From: Hyphomicrobiales bacterium
Lineage (GTDB): Bacteria > Pseudomonadota > Alphaproteobacteria > Rhizobiales > Rhizobiaceae
DNA length: 64,000 nucleotides
Assembly: GCA_900473205.1 (NCBI GenBank)
Contig: UCLB01000001.1
Coordinates: 1-64,000, forward strand
Direction of reading: 5' to 3'
In this document: one piece after another, positions 18,086 through 25,865 of the stretch
Position numbering within the stretch: the stretch's first letter is position 1
Layout: the number at the start of each line of letters is the position of its first letter
Made by a program: the position numbers and the translations under genes
Notes under the pieces: generated by a model
What the model was told of the DNA's origin: nothing
Seen by the model: the letters and a program-made list of their open reading frames with translations, nothing else
Database searches by the model: none

Positions 18086-18888
18086 AACACCCTGATAAAA
18101 CTGCCGGACCTATCAGCGCGTCCACTGTTGTTATCCCGGACCTGATTCAAGTTCCAAAAGGAGTCTCGACTGCACGACTGGGTCTTGGAAGGGCAGGATC
18201 TGGAATGCCTACCAATGCGATGCTAAGCCTCATGCTTGATCACGCACGCGCTCGTGATGCTGTTCATCTCCCGCTGGACTGGGATGGGCTGGAGCAGAAT
18301 TGCAGTGATTTAGGTCTGGAAACACTCAGGGTGCAGAGTGCCGCGCCAGATCGAAAAACCTATTTGCTTCGCCCCGACCTCGGCCGGTCTCTTTCCGCCC
18401 AGTCGCGAGCATTGCTCGTTGATCGAAACGCACCTCCCTGTGACGTGTTGGTGATTGTAGGCGACGGGCTTTCGGCAACCGCCGTTGAAGTGGGAGCTAC
18501 TCCTGTCCTTGATGCGCTCATCCGTCATTTCGAAAACATGAAGCTCTCTCTGGGGCCCCTCGTTTTAGCAAGTCAGGCGCGGGTTGGCTTGGCGGACGAA
18601 ATCGGACAACTTCTGAATGCACGATTGACCCTCATCCTCATCGGCGAACGACCAGGACTATCTGCTGCTGACAGCTTGGGAGCTTACATGACCTGGGGAC
18701 CGAACGGGAATCGAACCGATGCAGATCGAAACTGCGTCTCTAATATCAGGAGTGGCGGGCTTGACCCGACCGCCGCCGCACTCAAGTTGAGTTGGCTTGT
18801 TAATCAAGCATTTAAAAAGGGTGCCAGTGGCGTTCAACTGAAAGATGAAAGTGATGATGCGTATAAAGTAGGCTTGGGCGCCGATTGA
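18082..18888 (+). CDS. eutC: Ethanolamine ammonia-lyase, small subunit
   Basis: A 268-residue EutC, which completes the adenosylcobalamin pocket of ethanolamine ammonia-lyase. Recognisable segments are TARLGLGRAGSGMPTNAML, DRKTYLLRPDLGR, VIVGDGLSATAVE and the late SNIRSGGLDP. The GTG start at 18082 overlaps the eutB stop, giving tight coupling suited to fixed subunit stoichiometry. It is the last gene of the operon; no clear terminator was seen after 18888. Confidence 0.95.
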   Translation: MKHPDKTAGPISASTVVIPDLIQVPKGVSTARLGLGRAGSGMPTNAMLSLMLDHARARDAVHLPLDWDGLEQNCSDLGLETLRVQSAAPDRKTYLLRPDLGRSLSAQSRALLVDRNAPPCDVLVIVGDGLSATAVEVGATPVLDALIRHFENMKLSLGPLVLASQARVGLADEIGQLLNARLTLILIGERPGLSAADSLGAYMTWGPNGNRTDADRNCVSNIRSGGLDPTAAALKLSWLVNQAFKKGASGVQLKDESDDAYKVGLGAD

Positions 18889-18971
18889 CATTACATCGTT
18901 GAGCTAAATCGCGAGCAGAGCAATGTGCTTGTTATTGACGACGAACTAACATTTCTAATGTTTCTAATCTT

Positions 18972-19275
18972 TTCAGGAGTGGCTGTACGGTCAACCGGGC
19001 AGCAGACAGTGCAGCAGTCTTGAAAATCCTACGGTGTAGTGTCGCTGTCGATTTGCTTGTCAGCGATATCAGCCTTCTAGCGGAATAGATGGAGAATGAG
19101 CTAGACAGAGCTGCCCTGGATTCAAGGTCTTGTCTCCCGCTACGCCGGAAACGCTGCCGTGGGCGATGGAAAGTTGGGTGCTGCTATGGCAATTTTGACC
19201 AAGCCTTTAGCGTTCGGAACCCTGACGGCCCAAGTTAGCGAACTCGTCTCGCAGATTTGCGAACACCCGTTCTGA
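18972..19275 (+). pseudogene. Decayed receiver (REC) domain remnant
   Basis: The 567 bases between eutC and the exonuclease region hold no intact gene but show the tail of a two-component receiver domain. One frame (through 18987) reads GCTVNRAADSAAVLKIL and later VDLLVSDISLLAE before a TAG; a second frame reads RYAGNAAVGDGKLGAAM (from 19138) and then LTKPLAFGTLTAQV to a TGA at 19273. The order AADxxxxL - DLLVSD - GYAxNAAVG - LTKPF matches the REC domain of hybrid histidine kinases. At least one frameshift and one internal stop separate the blocks, and the N-terminal kinase is absent. Confidence 0.6.
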
Positions 19276-19394
19276 TTTCGATATAAGTGCGGCAGGGCCT
19301 TGGCACGCGATTGGATTAAGTCGTGAGACCAACATCGTGTACGGCACATTCCGCTGTAATATTATCGGGTCTTCAAAATCACCATGTGTGTCTC

Positions 19395-19419
19395 GAAACT
19401 AACGACGCTCCAAAACGTT
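19395..19419 (+). promoter_or_regulatory. Weak EcfG-type (general stress sigma) promoter candidate
   Basis: GAAAC at 19395-19399 and CGTT at 19416-19419 are 16 bases apart, one mismatch from the GGAAC-N16-17-CGTT pattern recognised by EcfG/RpoE2 sigma factors in Rhizobiales. The CGTT is 36 bases upstream of the short frame that is coupled to the exonuclease III gene. General-stress control of a DNA repair gene would be reasonable, but the mismatch keeps this tentative. Confidence 0.35.
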
Positions 19420-19455
19420 CGTGTTTATGAACATGCGCGATTGGGAGAGAGATTC

Positions 19456-19563
19456 ATGACTGACGACAGTGCGACGGCGGTCCGAGCCGATTTCAATAAG
19501 TGCACAACTGCCGCTCCAACATTGAATCGCCTTATCCAATTTCACTGCGTTCCGCAGCAGTGA
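19456..19563 (+). CDS. Short upstream frame (35 aa) coupled to the exonuclease III gene
   Basis: ATG at 19456 is preceded by GGGAGAGAG with good spacing and opens a 35-codon frame beginning MTDDSATAVRADF and ending CVPQQ. Its TGA (19561-19563) overlaps the GTG start of the exonuclease gene (19560-19562) as GTGA. The exonuclease start itself has no convincing ribosome site, so this frame probably delivers ribosomes to it. It may be a leader peptide or only a coupling device; no family was recognised. Confidence 0.5.
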   Translation: MTDDSATAVRADFNKCTTAAPTLNRLIQFHCVPQQ

Positions 19564-20360
19564 AGCTCGCCACCTACAACGTCAACGGTATAAACGGTCG
19601 TCTCAATGTCCTTCTTCGTTGGCTAGAAGAAACACGACCTGATATTGTCTGCCTGCAGGAATTGAAGACACCTTCTAACAAATTTCCCCGTAAAGAATTG
19701 GAGCGCGCAGGATACGGCGCTATCCGGCAAGGCCAGAAATCGTGGAATGGTGTTGCTATTCTTGCGCTTGGTCAGGAACCGCTTGAGACAAGGCGGGGGC
19801 TGCCCGGCGATCCGGAAGATACTCAAAGTCGTTACATTGAGGCTATCGTTGACGGGATAGTCGTGGGGTGCCTGTATTTGCCCAACGGCAACCCCGCTCC
19901 GGGGCCGAAGTTCCAATACAAGCTAGACTGGTTCACTAGACTACAGGCTTACGCAGCAGAACTGCTTGAGCTTGAGGTGCCCGTGGCTTTAGTCGGCGAT
20001 TTCAATGTTATGCCGACCGACCTCGATGTCTATAAACCGGAGCGCTGGATAGACGACGCGCTGTTCCGGCCCGAGGTCAAAGCGGCTTATGCGAATCTCG
20101 TGGCGCAAGGCTGGAAGGATGCCATACGGCATCTCCATCCGAGTGAGCGCATCTACACTTTCTGGGCATATTTTCGGAACGCATATGCTCGCGACGCTGG
20201 TCTTCGGATCGACCACTTCCTTCTCAGCCCTGACCTCGCAGATATGCTGACGAAAGCGGTCGTTGAAAGACATGTGCGCGGCTGGGACCACACCAGTGAT
20301 CACGCGCCTGTCTGGATTGAACTCTCTGACAAATCAAACAAACGAAGGAGAAACACATGA
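19560..20360 (+). CDS. xth: Exodeoxyribonuclease III-type AP endonuclease
   Basis: A 266-residue exonuclease III/AP endonuclease of the exonuclease-endonuclease-phosphatase fold, acting at abasic sites and on 3' ends. Catalytic motifs appear in order: ATYNVNGIN (metal-side Asn), CLQELK (metal Glu, about residue 35), LVGDFNVMPTDLD (Asp/Asn pair), and the C-terminal LRIDHFLLS and TSDHAPVW. GTG at 19560 gives the normal family start VKLATYNVNG; an ATG at 19500 in the same frame would add 20 residues foreign to the family. Its stop overlaps the next small gene by ATGA. Confidence 0.92.
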   Translation: MKLATYNVNGINGRLNVLLRWLEETRPDIVCLQELKTPSNKFPRKELERAGYGAIRQGQKSWNGVAILALGQEPLETRRGLPGDPEDTQSRYIEAIVDGIVVGCLYLPNGNPAPGPKFQYKLDWFTRLQAYAAELLELEVPVALVGDFNVMPTDLDVYKPERWIDDALFRPEVKAAYANLVAQGWKDAIRHLHPSERIYTFWAYFRNAYARDAGLRIDHFLLSPDLADMLTKAVVERHVRGWDHTSDHAPVWIELSDKSNKRRRNT

Positions 20361-20569
20361 TGGACAATTGGAGAAATGAACTTCGACTGAAGCTCGAAAA
20401 GTTGGTGGATGAGCTCGTCGTTGAGGGTGTCAGCCATGGCGATGCCTGCCGCGCGGTGACAGAAGAGATCGCAAAGTTGCGAGCTGCCTATGAGCGTGAT
20501 CCAGATCCGACAGAAGATGCCGTGGTTGAGGAACCTGCAAACGACTGGCCTGCCGCTGATCGCGATTGA
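20357..20569 (+). CDS. Small acidic hypothetical protein (70 aa) coupled to xth
   Basis: A 70-residue protein of unknown function. Residues 1-50 look like two amphipathic helices (WRNELRLKLEKLVDELVVEG and AVTEEIAKLRAAYERD) followed by an acidic, proline-containing tail (DPDPTEDAVVEEP). Its ATG overlaps the xth stop (ATGATGG), so it should be made with the nuclease. No signal peptide or membrane span. Confidence 0.65.
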   Translation: MMDNWRNELRLKLEKLVDELVVEGVSHGDACRAVTEEIAKLRAAYERDPDPTEDAVVEEPANDWPAADRD

Positions 20570-20735
20570 TGATTGGATGGTCTCTGATCGAGACGGCAGA
20601 TAATCAAGTTTTTCGCCGCGCCCCGAAATATACGCTTGAGCGAGCGGAGATAACGAGATTGTCAGTTTCGGCACGGCAGTTGTGCGGAACGAACGCCCAA
20701 GCGTCGTGGTTGGGACGACACAACAGGAAAATCCC

Positions 20736-21533
20736 ATGACATCGTCAAACCCCGAAGCCCTTTTTTGCCTATTCGTTTTCGCGATGTCAGCGATATATGC
20801 CGTCGCAAGCCCGGTCCAAGCCATGGCTACTGACTGGGAATTCCGAAGTATTACGGAGAGAGCCGCGAGTGCCGCGGATAACGTCAGGATTGCCCAGATA
20901 GAAGGACGCACCGCACAATTGGCGGGCGCGCAGAAAGGATTGCGCGCGCGCCACCTGGTGATCCTGTTTCACGGCCTTCGGGGGCGGGGCGCTGTTATGG
21001 AAGCGGTCGCCGAGTCCTGGCAGGCGACGCTGCCGGATATAGCATACGTCGCACCAGACGCGCCGTTCCCCCACAGATCAGGCGGTCGTCAATGGTTTGC
21101 GGTCGATGACCAAGTCATGCGCCCTGAGCGGATAGAGGCCGCCCGACGCGCTTTCGATAACATGGTCTCGGATATCATCAAGCGAGAGGGTTTCGAAGGG
21201 GCGTTGGACAGGGTGGCCTTCGTCGGGGTTTCTCAGGGAGCGATCATGGCGCTGGACGCTGTGGCGTCGGGTCGATGGAAGGTCGGTGCTCTGGTCTGCT
21301 TCGCAGGACTGCTGCCTCTACCACCGACCTCAACCTCATCGGCTACGAAGATATTATTGATGCATGGCGAAGCAGACAGGACAATACCTTCGGCAGCAAC
21401 AGTAGCAGCGGCAAACCAACTGAAATCGGCAGGGTTCGACGTAACGTCCGAAATCTTCCCCGGCGTCGGACACACGATTTCACCTGCAGAGTCGAGGGAG
21501 GCCGCCGCATTCCTTCGCAAACGTCTCGAGTAA
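20736..21533 (+). CDS. Exported alpha/beta-hydrolase, phospholipase/carboxylesterase type
   Basis: A 265-residue serine hydrolase of the YpfH/carboxylesterase branch. An N-terminal hydrophobic stretch (residues 8-30, ending S-P-V-Q-A-M-A) looks like a signal peptide, so it probably acts in the periplasm. The fold markers are LVILFHGLRGRG (oxyanion region), the nucleophile elbow GVSQGA, LLMHGEADRTIP (acid) and GVGHTIS (catalytic His). ATG at 20736 follows AGGAAA; an in-frame ATG at 20682 would place extra residues ahead of the signal sequence. Confidence 0.85.
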   Translation: MTSSNPEALFCLFVFAMSAIYAVASPVQAMATDWEFRSITERAASAADNVRIAQIEGRTAQLAGAQKGLRARHLVILFHGLRGRGAVMEAVAESWQATLPDIAYVAPDAPFPHRSGGRQWFAVDDQVMRPERIEAARRAFDNMVSDIIKREGFEGALDRVAFVGVSQGAIMALDAVASGRWKVGALVCFAGLLPLPPTSTSSATKILLMHGEADRTIPSAATVAAANQLKSAGFDVTSEIFPGVGHTISPAESREAAAFLRKRLE

Positions 21534-21645
21534 TCAGAGGGAGTAAGATTTTATGCTGTTTTTTAGGCTGCATGCCAATCGACATCATAGAAACTCAATA
21601 ACGCGCGGGCGCTGGTTCTGAAGCGCTTGAGTAGAGCCGCACAAG

Positions 21646-21942
21646 TTAATGCTCCACTACTGGATGAGCGTCCATGCGGTCCTGGAGCGCAACCGTAACC
21701 GCATGCAAGAACTCTACACGCCGAGGGTTTGAAGTAGCTGCCAAGGTTGCCTTTAGCCGCTCGTCTATTTTTCTCATGAACCCCACATGGTCGAAATGGT
21801 GGGCGGCAATATTGACTTCGACCTCTTCCATGTAGTGAGCGAGATGTGGGCCCAGTTCCAGGTTCGCATCCGTTTGGTAATGGGCGGCCATCCGCTCCGC
21901 GAGAATTCCCATTTGTTTGTAGGGCCCATACTTTTCCGTCAT
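21646..21942 (-). CDS. Hypothetical protein, 98 aa
   Basis: A small soluble protein beginning MTEKYGPYKQMGILAERMAAH, with several histidines (PHLAHYMEEVEVNIAAHHFDH) and a predicted mostly helical body. ATG at 21942 has AGGAG at good spacing; the same frame extends to 21996 but without a ribosome site. No family was recognised. It is flanked by a convergent hydrolase gene on one side and by a same-strand hypothetical gene on the other. Confidence 0.65.
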   Translation of the reverse strand: MTEKYGPYKQMGILAERMAAHYQTDANLELGPHLAHYMEEVEVNIAAHHFDHVGFMRKIDERLKATLAATSNPRRVEFLHAVTVALQDRMDAHPVVEH

Positions 21943-22055
21943 GCGTTCTCCTGTTTGGGTGGAAGCAATTACATAGGCACCGCTTTTCGGCAACACGAGA
22001 TGTCTGACATGCTTATCGCGAAAACGTTATCGTCTTCCCGGCGGGTGTAAAGTGC

Positions 22056-22688
22056 TCAACGAAGCAATCCGTCAATGTCGAACTCCTCCCAGCCGGCAAG
22101 CTTCGAGGCTGGATCATCGGATTCATCGCCTGATTTCCTAGGCCGCTTAGCAGCCTGTTTCTTGAGCGAACGCGTCAGCTTCGCCTGATATGCTGCCTTC
22201 TGCCTCTTTTCGGCTTTCGCCTCGGCATCCTCCACGCGCCATTCTTCCACGGCTCCACGGTCAAGAAGGTCTTCCACCACCTTCAGGTCGAAAACATGAA
22301 ATGTGATCTGACGGGCGCGTCCGTTCAGCCTGACCGTTCTCGTACCCGCGCTCGGCAAACGACCGTCGGCAAGCCAACGATGCCGCTCGCTCGTCTTGAT
22401 GGTCAGGATGTCTTCGATTTCGCGCGGAATGACCGGAAGGGTTATGGCCTCCCCCATCACTTTCGCAGCGATGGTCGCCGCCGCGTTGAAGGCGGTCTTC
22501 TCACTGGCTGCCATTGCCAGTGTGAGATCGACGCCTTCCAGCGAGATCGACTTTTTAGAGATCGCAGGCAGCCTCGCCTGTATTTCCTGAAGAATGCCTT
22601 TAGCCCGAACGGCTGACCCCATTGTTACCGCGGCCGGCAGGGTCCATGTCCTGATCAGTTCGATCTCATCTTTTTCACGCTTTGGCAT
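22056..22688 (-). CDS. Hypothetical protein next to tRNA-Ser, basic C terminus
   Basis: A 210-residue protein without a recognised function. Residues about 90-150 contain SERHRWLADGRLPSAGTRTV and ARQITFHVFDLKVVEDLLDRG, reminiscent of a small winged or MerR-like helical unit, and the last 60 residues are lysine/arginine rich (KAEKRQKAAYQAKLTRSLKK), suggesting nucleic-acid contact. ATG at 22688 is the first ATG; the frame can also start at TTG 22769, and neither has a strong ribosome site. It ends about 110 bases before the next minus-strand gene. Confidence 0.6.
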   Translation of the reverse strand: MPKREKDEIELIRTWTLPAAVTMGSAVRAKGILQEIQARLPAISKKSISLEGVDLTLAMAASEKTAFNAAATIAAKVMGEAITLPVIPREIEDILTIKTSERHRWLADGRLPSAGTRTVRLNGRARQITFHVFDLKVVEDLLDRGAVEEWRVEDAEAKAEKRQKAAYQAKLTRSLKKQAAKRPRKSGDESDDPASKLAGWEEFDIDGLLR

Positions 22689-22849
22689 TCCACACAGATG
22701 GTAGTTCGGCGCTTTCAAGTCAACGAGCGTGCTGATAGCAGGCGTTTGTGCGTGGTGAGATGAGAGCAACCAAGTTTTGCAAAAGGTTTGGAAGCAGTTT
22801 TTCTGAGCTTATTTAGGAGATGGCGTGCGGCGCACAAGCCGAGTGATAA

Positions 22850-22939
22850 TGGCGGAGAGGGTGGGATTCGAACCCACGATACCCTTGCAGGTATGCCGCA
22901 TTTCGAGTGCGGTGCATTCGACCACTCTGCCACCTCTCC
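22850..22939 (-). tRNA. tRNA-Ser (anticodon CGA)
   Basis: Read on the minus strand from 22939, the acceptor 5' arm GGAGAGG pairs with CCTCTCC near the 3' end, followed by discriminator G and an encoded CCA (22850-22852). The anticodon stem CCGCA/TGCGG encloses the loop CTCGAAA, giving anticodon CGA for the codon UCG. A long variable arm (CATACCTGCAAGGGTATC) and the T arm GTGGG-TTCGAAT-CCCAC are typical of serine tRNAs. Total length 90 bases. Confidence 0.97.
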
Positions 22940-22975
22940 GCGGGCACGAGGTTTTTAAGCGTCGTGCGGGCGTTC

Positions 22976-23003
22976 TCATAACCAGCAATCTGCGTGCTTG
23001 CAA
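22976..23003 (-). promoter_or_regulatory. Possible promoter of tRNA-Ser
   Basis: On the minus strand, TTGCAA (22998-23003) and TTATGA (22976-22981) are separated by 16 bases and would start transcription roughly 30 bases before the tRNA 5' end. The match is moderate. The rest of the 225 bases between the tRNA and the gene at 23165 shows nothing else that could be supported. Confidence 0.3.
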
Positions 23004-23164
23004 GGGCTAAATGTTTGTTGTGGTGGCGCTTGTGCAAGTTTTTGATGCTTTTGTGAAAAGGGGAGATTTGGGGTGGCAAGGAAGGGTGTTTTGCCTTGCT
23101 GGAAATCAATTCGGAACTAAATTTCGCGTCTTGGTGTTTCCCTGCCTATGAATGAGAGGGCAGG

Positions 23165-23983
23165 ATGGGCGCGACGTCGGAGCGGGAAGACAGAGATAAG
23201 CAGCGGTTTTGGTCGGTTGAATGTGGGGCATCGCCTGTGGTGGCGACGGCTATCCATGACGGGCATGGGACGCGGGATGACGTTTTGCCTTTGATGGCGC
23301 TTTCGGATGGTGAGCGGCTTCGTGAGGAAGACCCTTTTACGGCACAGATGATTTCGGGGCTGACGAATCAGATCGTTGTTCACCGCTCACGTTTTGAAAT
23401 CGATTTGAACAGGGCGAGAGATCAGGCGATTTACCTGAAGCCTGAACAGGCTTGGGGTTTGAAGGTTTGGCGGGAACAGCCAGATGACGATGTCTCAGGC
23501 CGCTCGTTGAATTTTCACGATGATTATTATGCGATGCTGTATGAGATGTTGCAGAGCGTAGAGCGCCGCTATGGCTCATTCGTCGTGCTGGATGTGCACA
23601 GCTATAACCACAGACGAGATGGTGCAGAGGCCGCGCCTACGCCTCAGGTGAAAGCACCGGATGTCAATATTGGTACGATTTCAATGGATCGGGATCGTTG
23701 GGCTGACGTTGTGGATACGATTATTGAGCATTTCAGCGGTGCTCTGATCGGCGGTCGCCATTTGGACGTCCGTGAGAATATAGCGTTTCAGGGCAAGGGT
23801 GAGCAAACGCGATTTATCCATGAGCGCTTTTCAGACCACGGCTGTGCGATTGCCATTGAGTTCAAGAAAATCTTTATGGACGAGTGGACCGGCGAGCCTG
23901 ATGTAAAAATCATCGAGGACATCAGGGATGCCCTGACATCGCTGGAGCCTGTTCTGGAGGAATTGCTGAGGACGAGAACATGA
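23165..23983 (+). CDS. N-formylglutamate amidohydrolase family protein
   Basis: A 272-residue FGase-fold zinc hydrolase. The family hallmark LDVHSYNHRRDG (about residues 140-150) and the early RFEIDLNRAR segment are present, as is a late IAIEFKKIFMDEW. The classical enzyme hydrolyses N-formylglutamate in histidine degradation, but no hut gene is near. Instead its stop overlaps the start of a QEGLA-motif protein (ATGA), followed by an ATP-grasp ligase, so it likely acts in an amide-forming and amide-cleaving system whose substrate is unknown. Confidence 0.88.
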   Translation: MGATSEREDRDKQRFWSVECGASPVVATAIHDGHGTRDDVLPLMALSDGERLREEDPFTAQMISGLTNQIVVHRSRFEIDLNRARDQAIYLKPEQAWGLKVWREQPDDDVSGRSLNFHDDYYAMLYEMLQSVERRYGSFVVLDVHSYNHRRDGAEAAPTPQVKAPDVNIGTISMDRDRWADVVDTIIEHFSGALIGGRHLDVRENIAFQGKGEQTRFIHERFSDHGCAIAIEFKKIFMDEWTGEPDVKIIEDIRDALTSLEPVLEELLRTRT

Positions 23984-25854
23984 GTGCGTCTGAAGCGAAG
24001 AAGCAGGTTGCTGTCACTGACGTATTCGATGATGTTCTTGAGGCCCTTGTTGCCGGAAAGGCTGTTCGTCAGGACATCGGTGTCGATGGACGCCTGCATA
24101 TCGACAGACCTCTGCCTTTTATCTGCCTGCATCTCACCAATGGGTCCAAAAATCTGGCGGCGCGTGACATCGCATCGGCGCATGCTTCCTATCTGATCGC
24201 CTCCAATATTGCGGAAGCCGTGCCGCTGCTTCAGGCGGTGGGGGCAGAAATGCAGAAGCGTTTTGGTACCTTCATCGTTCTGGATATGGGCGAGCTTGAA
24301 CACGATATTCTGCTGGCCGATGACTCGCCGTTTCTACCGCATTATGAGGTGGCGGTTTCCGCGACGGCAGAGGCGGAAACGCAGAATGCAAAGCGGGTAT
24401 TTATCAAGGCGGTGTGTGATGCGGAGATACGATTCCGCACGCCGCGCATAACGCGTCCCGATGAAGAAAACGATCCGGTTGCGAAGCTGAAAGCGGCGGG
24501 GCTCGAGTTTCCCTGTATCAGCGTTCGCTTTGCGCCGATTTATCGCCAGCCGGAATCCGGTGCGGATTATCCGGGTCTGCGCGAGACGATGATTGCGGAC
24601 TTGTTCGATGCAGGCTTGCGCGCTTTTGCAGCTTTTTCAACCGGTTCGGATGCTCTCAAGGTCGCGTCGCATCGCGCGCTTGGCCGCAAGGCGTTCGTGG
24701 ATGCTGTGCGTCGCGCGGACCGGTCGATAGACGATATTGCCGCTTCATTCGATTTTCTGCTGTCGGTTACGCCAATCAATGCGCGCAAGGCTTTTGCGGA
24801 TTTTAAGGATAGCAATTTCCAATATGCGCCGCATTTTCTTTATCGACCGCTCGGTGTCGATGTGGAGGAGCAGAAGCGCAAGCTCTACTCCGTAGCATTC
24901 GATCATCTTGAAGATCCGGTGCTGTATCATCTGTATCGTGAAAAGCAGCAGGAGATCGATCTGCAGCTGACGATGTTGGCCAACCTGCATCGCCGTCAAT
25001 ATTCGGATTTCAGCCGTGCGCTCTATGGTTCGGTAGAGCCCGCGTTACTCAACCTTGCCGAAGATGTTTTGGCGCGCTGTCCCCGCCCGGATAATGCCGG
25101 GGAAATCGCTATGGTCGATTGTTACGAGGTGACGAATAGAGCGCGGGAGATGGTAGAAGCCTACCGGGATGAAAATCCTGAATTCAAGGCACGCGTCGAA
25201 ATCCGCGATGACCTGCCGCCGGGGCTGATGGTGACCGGTGAAAAGCTGCTGGTCTCACGCCACACGGTGATGGAACGCCGACGTGTGGAAGCACTGCTTC
25301 ACCATGAGATCGGCGTCCACCTGCTGACATATTTCAATGGCTCCGCGCAAGGGCTCCGCTTGTTCCGCACGGGCCTTTCCGGTTACGAAGGCGTGCAGGA
25401 AGGCCTTGCGGTGCTGGCAGAGCATCTGGCTGGCGGCATGACGCGAGAGCGGCTGCGGCTGATTGCCGGGCGCGTTGTTGGCTGTGCGGCGATGCTAGAT
25501 GGTGCGAGTTTCGTCGAAACCTTCCGCCTTGTGACCGAGCAGCATGGTTTCGATGAGGCCGGTGCGTTCAACATGGTCTTGAGGATTTATCGCGGTGGCG
25601 GACTTTCCAAGGACGCAATCTATCTGCGCGGTCTCAACGAAATTCTCGAGCATTTGAGAAAAGGCGGTGCACTTGATCCATTTTGGATGGGCAAGATTTC
25701 CGCCGCACATTTCCCGGTCATGCAGGAGCTTGCGCTACGTGGGCTTTTGCGTCCGCCGGGCATACGACCAGCCTTTCTTGCGCCTGCAAAGGCCAATGAC
25801 CGGCTGGAAAAAATACGATCAGGTTTATCGATAGCAGAAATGGCAACCTTATAA
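23980..25854 (+). CDS. QEGLA-motif metalloprotease-like protein (DUF1704)
   Basis: A 624-residue protein with an N-terminal domain of about 260 residues and a C-terminal DUF1704 domain. The latter carries HHEIGVH (H442, E443, H447; HExxxH form) and, about 30 residues on, VQEGLAVLAEH (Q473, E474), the pattern seen in eukaryotic tubulin-tyrosine carboxypeptidases of the MATCAP family and in bacterial proteins annotated as flavohemoglobin expression-modulating QEGLA proteins. A zinc carboxypeptidase-like activity is therefore inferred. It is translated by overlap with the amidohydrolase and lies 11 bases before the ATP-grasp gene, forming a tight trio. Confidence 0.88.
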   Translation: MSASEAKKQVAVTDVFDDVLEALVAGKAVRQDIGVDGRLHIDRPLPFICLHLTNGSKNLAARDIASAHASYLIASNIAEAVPLLQAVGAEMQKRFGTFIVLDMGELEHDILLADDSPFLPHYEVAVSATAEAETQNAKRVFIKAVCDAEIRFRTPRITRPDEENDPVAKLKAAGLEFPCISVRFAPIYRQPESGADYPGLRETMIADLFDAGLRAFAAFSTGSDALKVASHRALGRKAFVDAVRRADRSIDDIAASFDFLLSVTPINARKAFADFKDSNFQYAPHFLYRPLGVDVEEQKRKLYSVAFDHLEDPVLYHLYREKQQEIDLQLTMLANLHRRQYSDFSRALYGSVEPALLNLAEDVLARCPRPDNAGEIAMVDCYEVTNRAREMVEAYRDENPEFKARVEIRDDLPPGLMVTGEKLLVSRHTVMERRRVEALLHHEIGVHLLTYFNGSAQGLRLFRTGLSGYEGVQEGLAVLAEHLAGGMTRERLRLIAGRVVGCAAMLDGASFVETFRLVTEQHGFDEAGAFNMVLRIYRGGGLSKDAIYLRGLNEILEHLRKGGALDPFWMGKISAAHFPVMQELALRGLLRPPGIRPAFLAPAKANDRLEKIRSGLSIAEMATL

Positions 25855-25865
25855 GGGAGGGACAT

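Noticed and set aside
22850-22939. tRNA-Ser as the attachment site of an integrated element
   Set aside because: No integrase, direct repeat of the tRNA 3' end or mobile genes were seen around it.
23165-23983. hutG-type N-formylglutamate deformylase of histidine degradation
   Set aside because: No hutH, hutU, hutI or hutF gene is nearby, and the gene is coupled to a QEGLA protein and ATP-grasp ligase instead.
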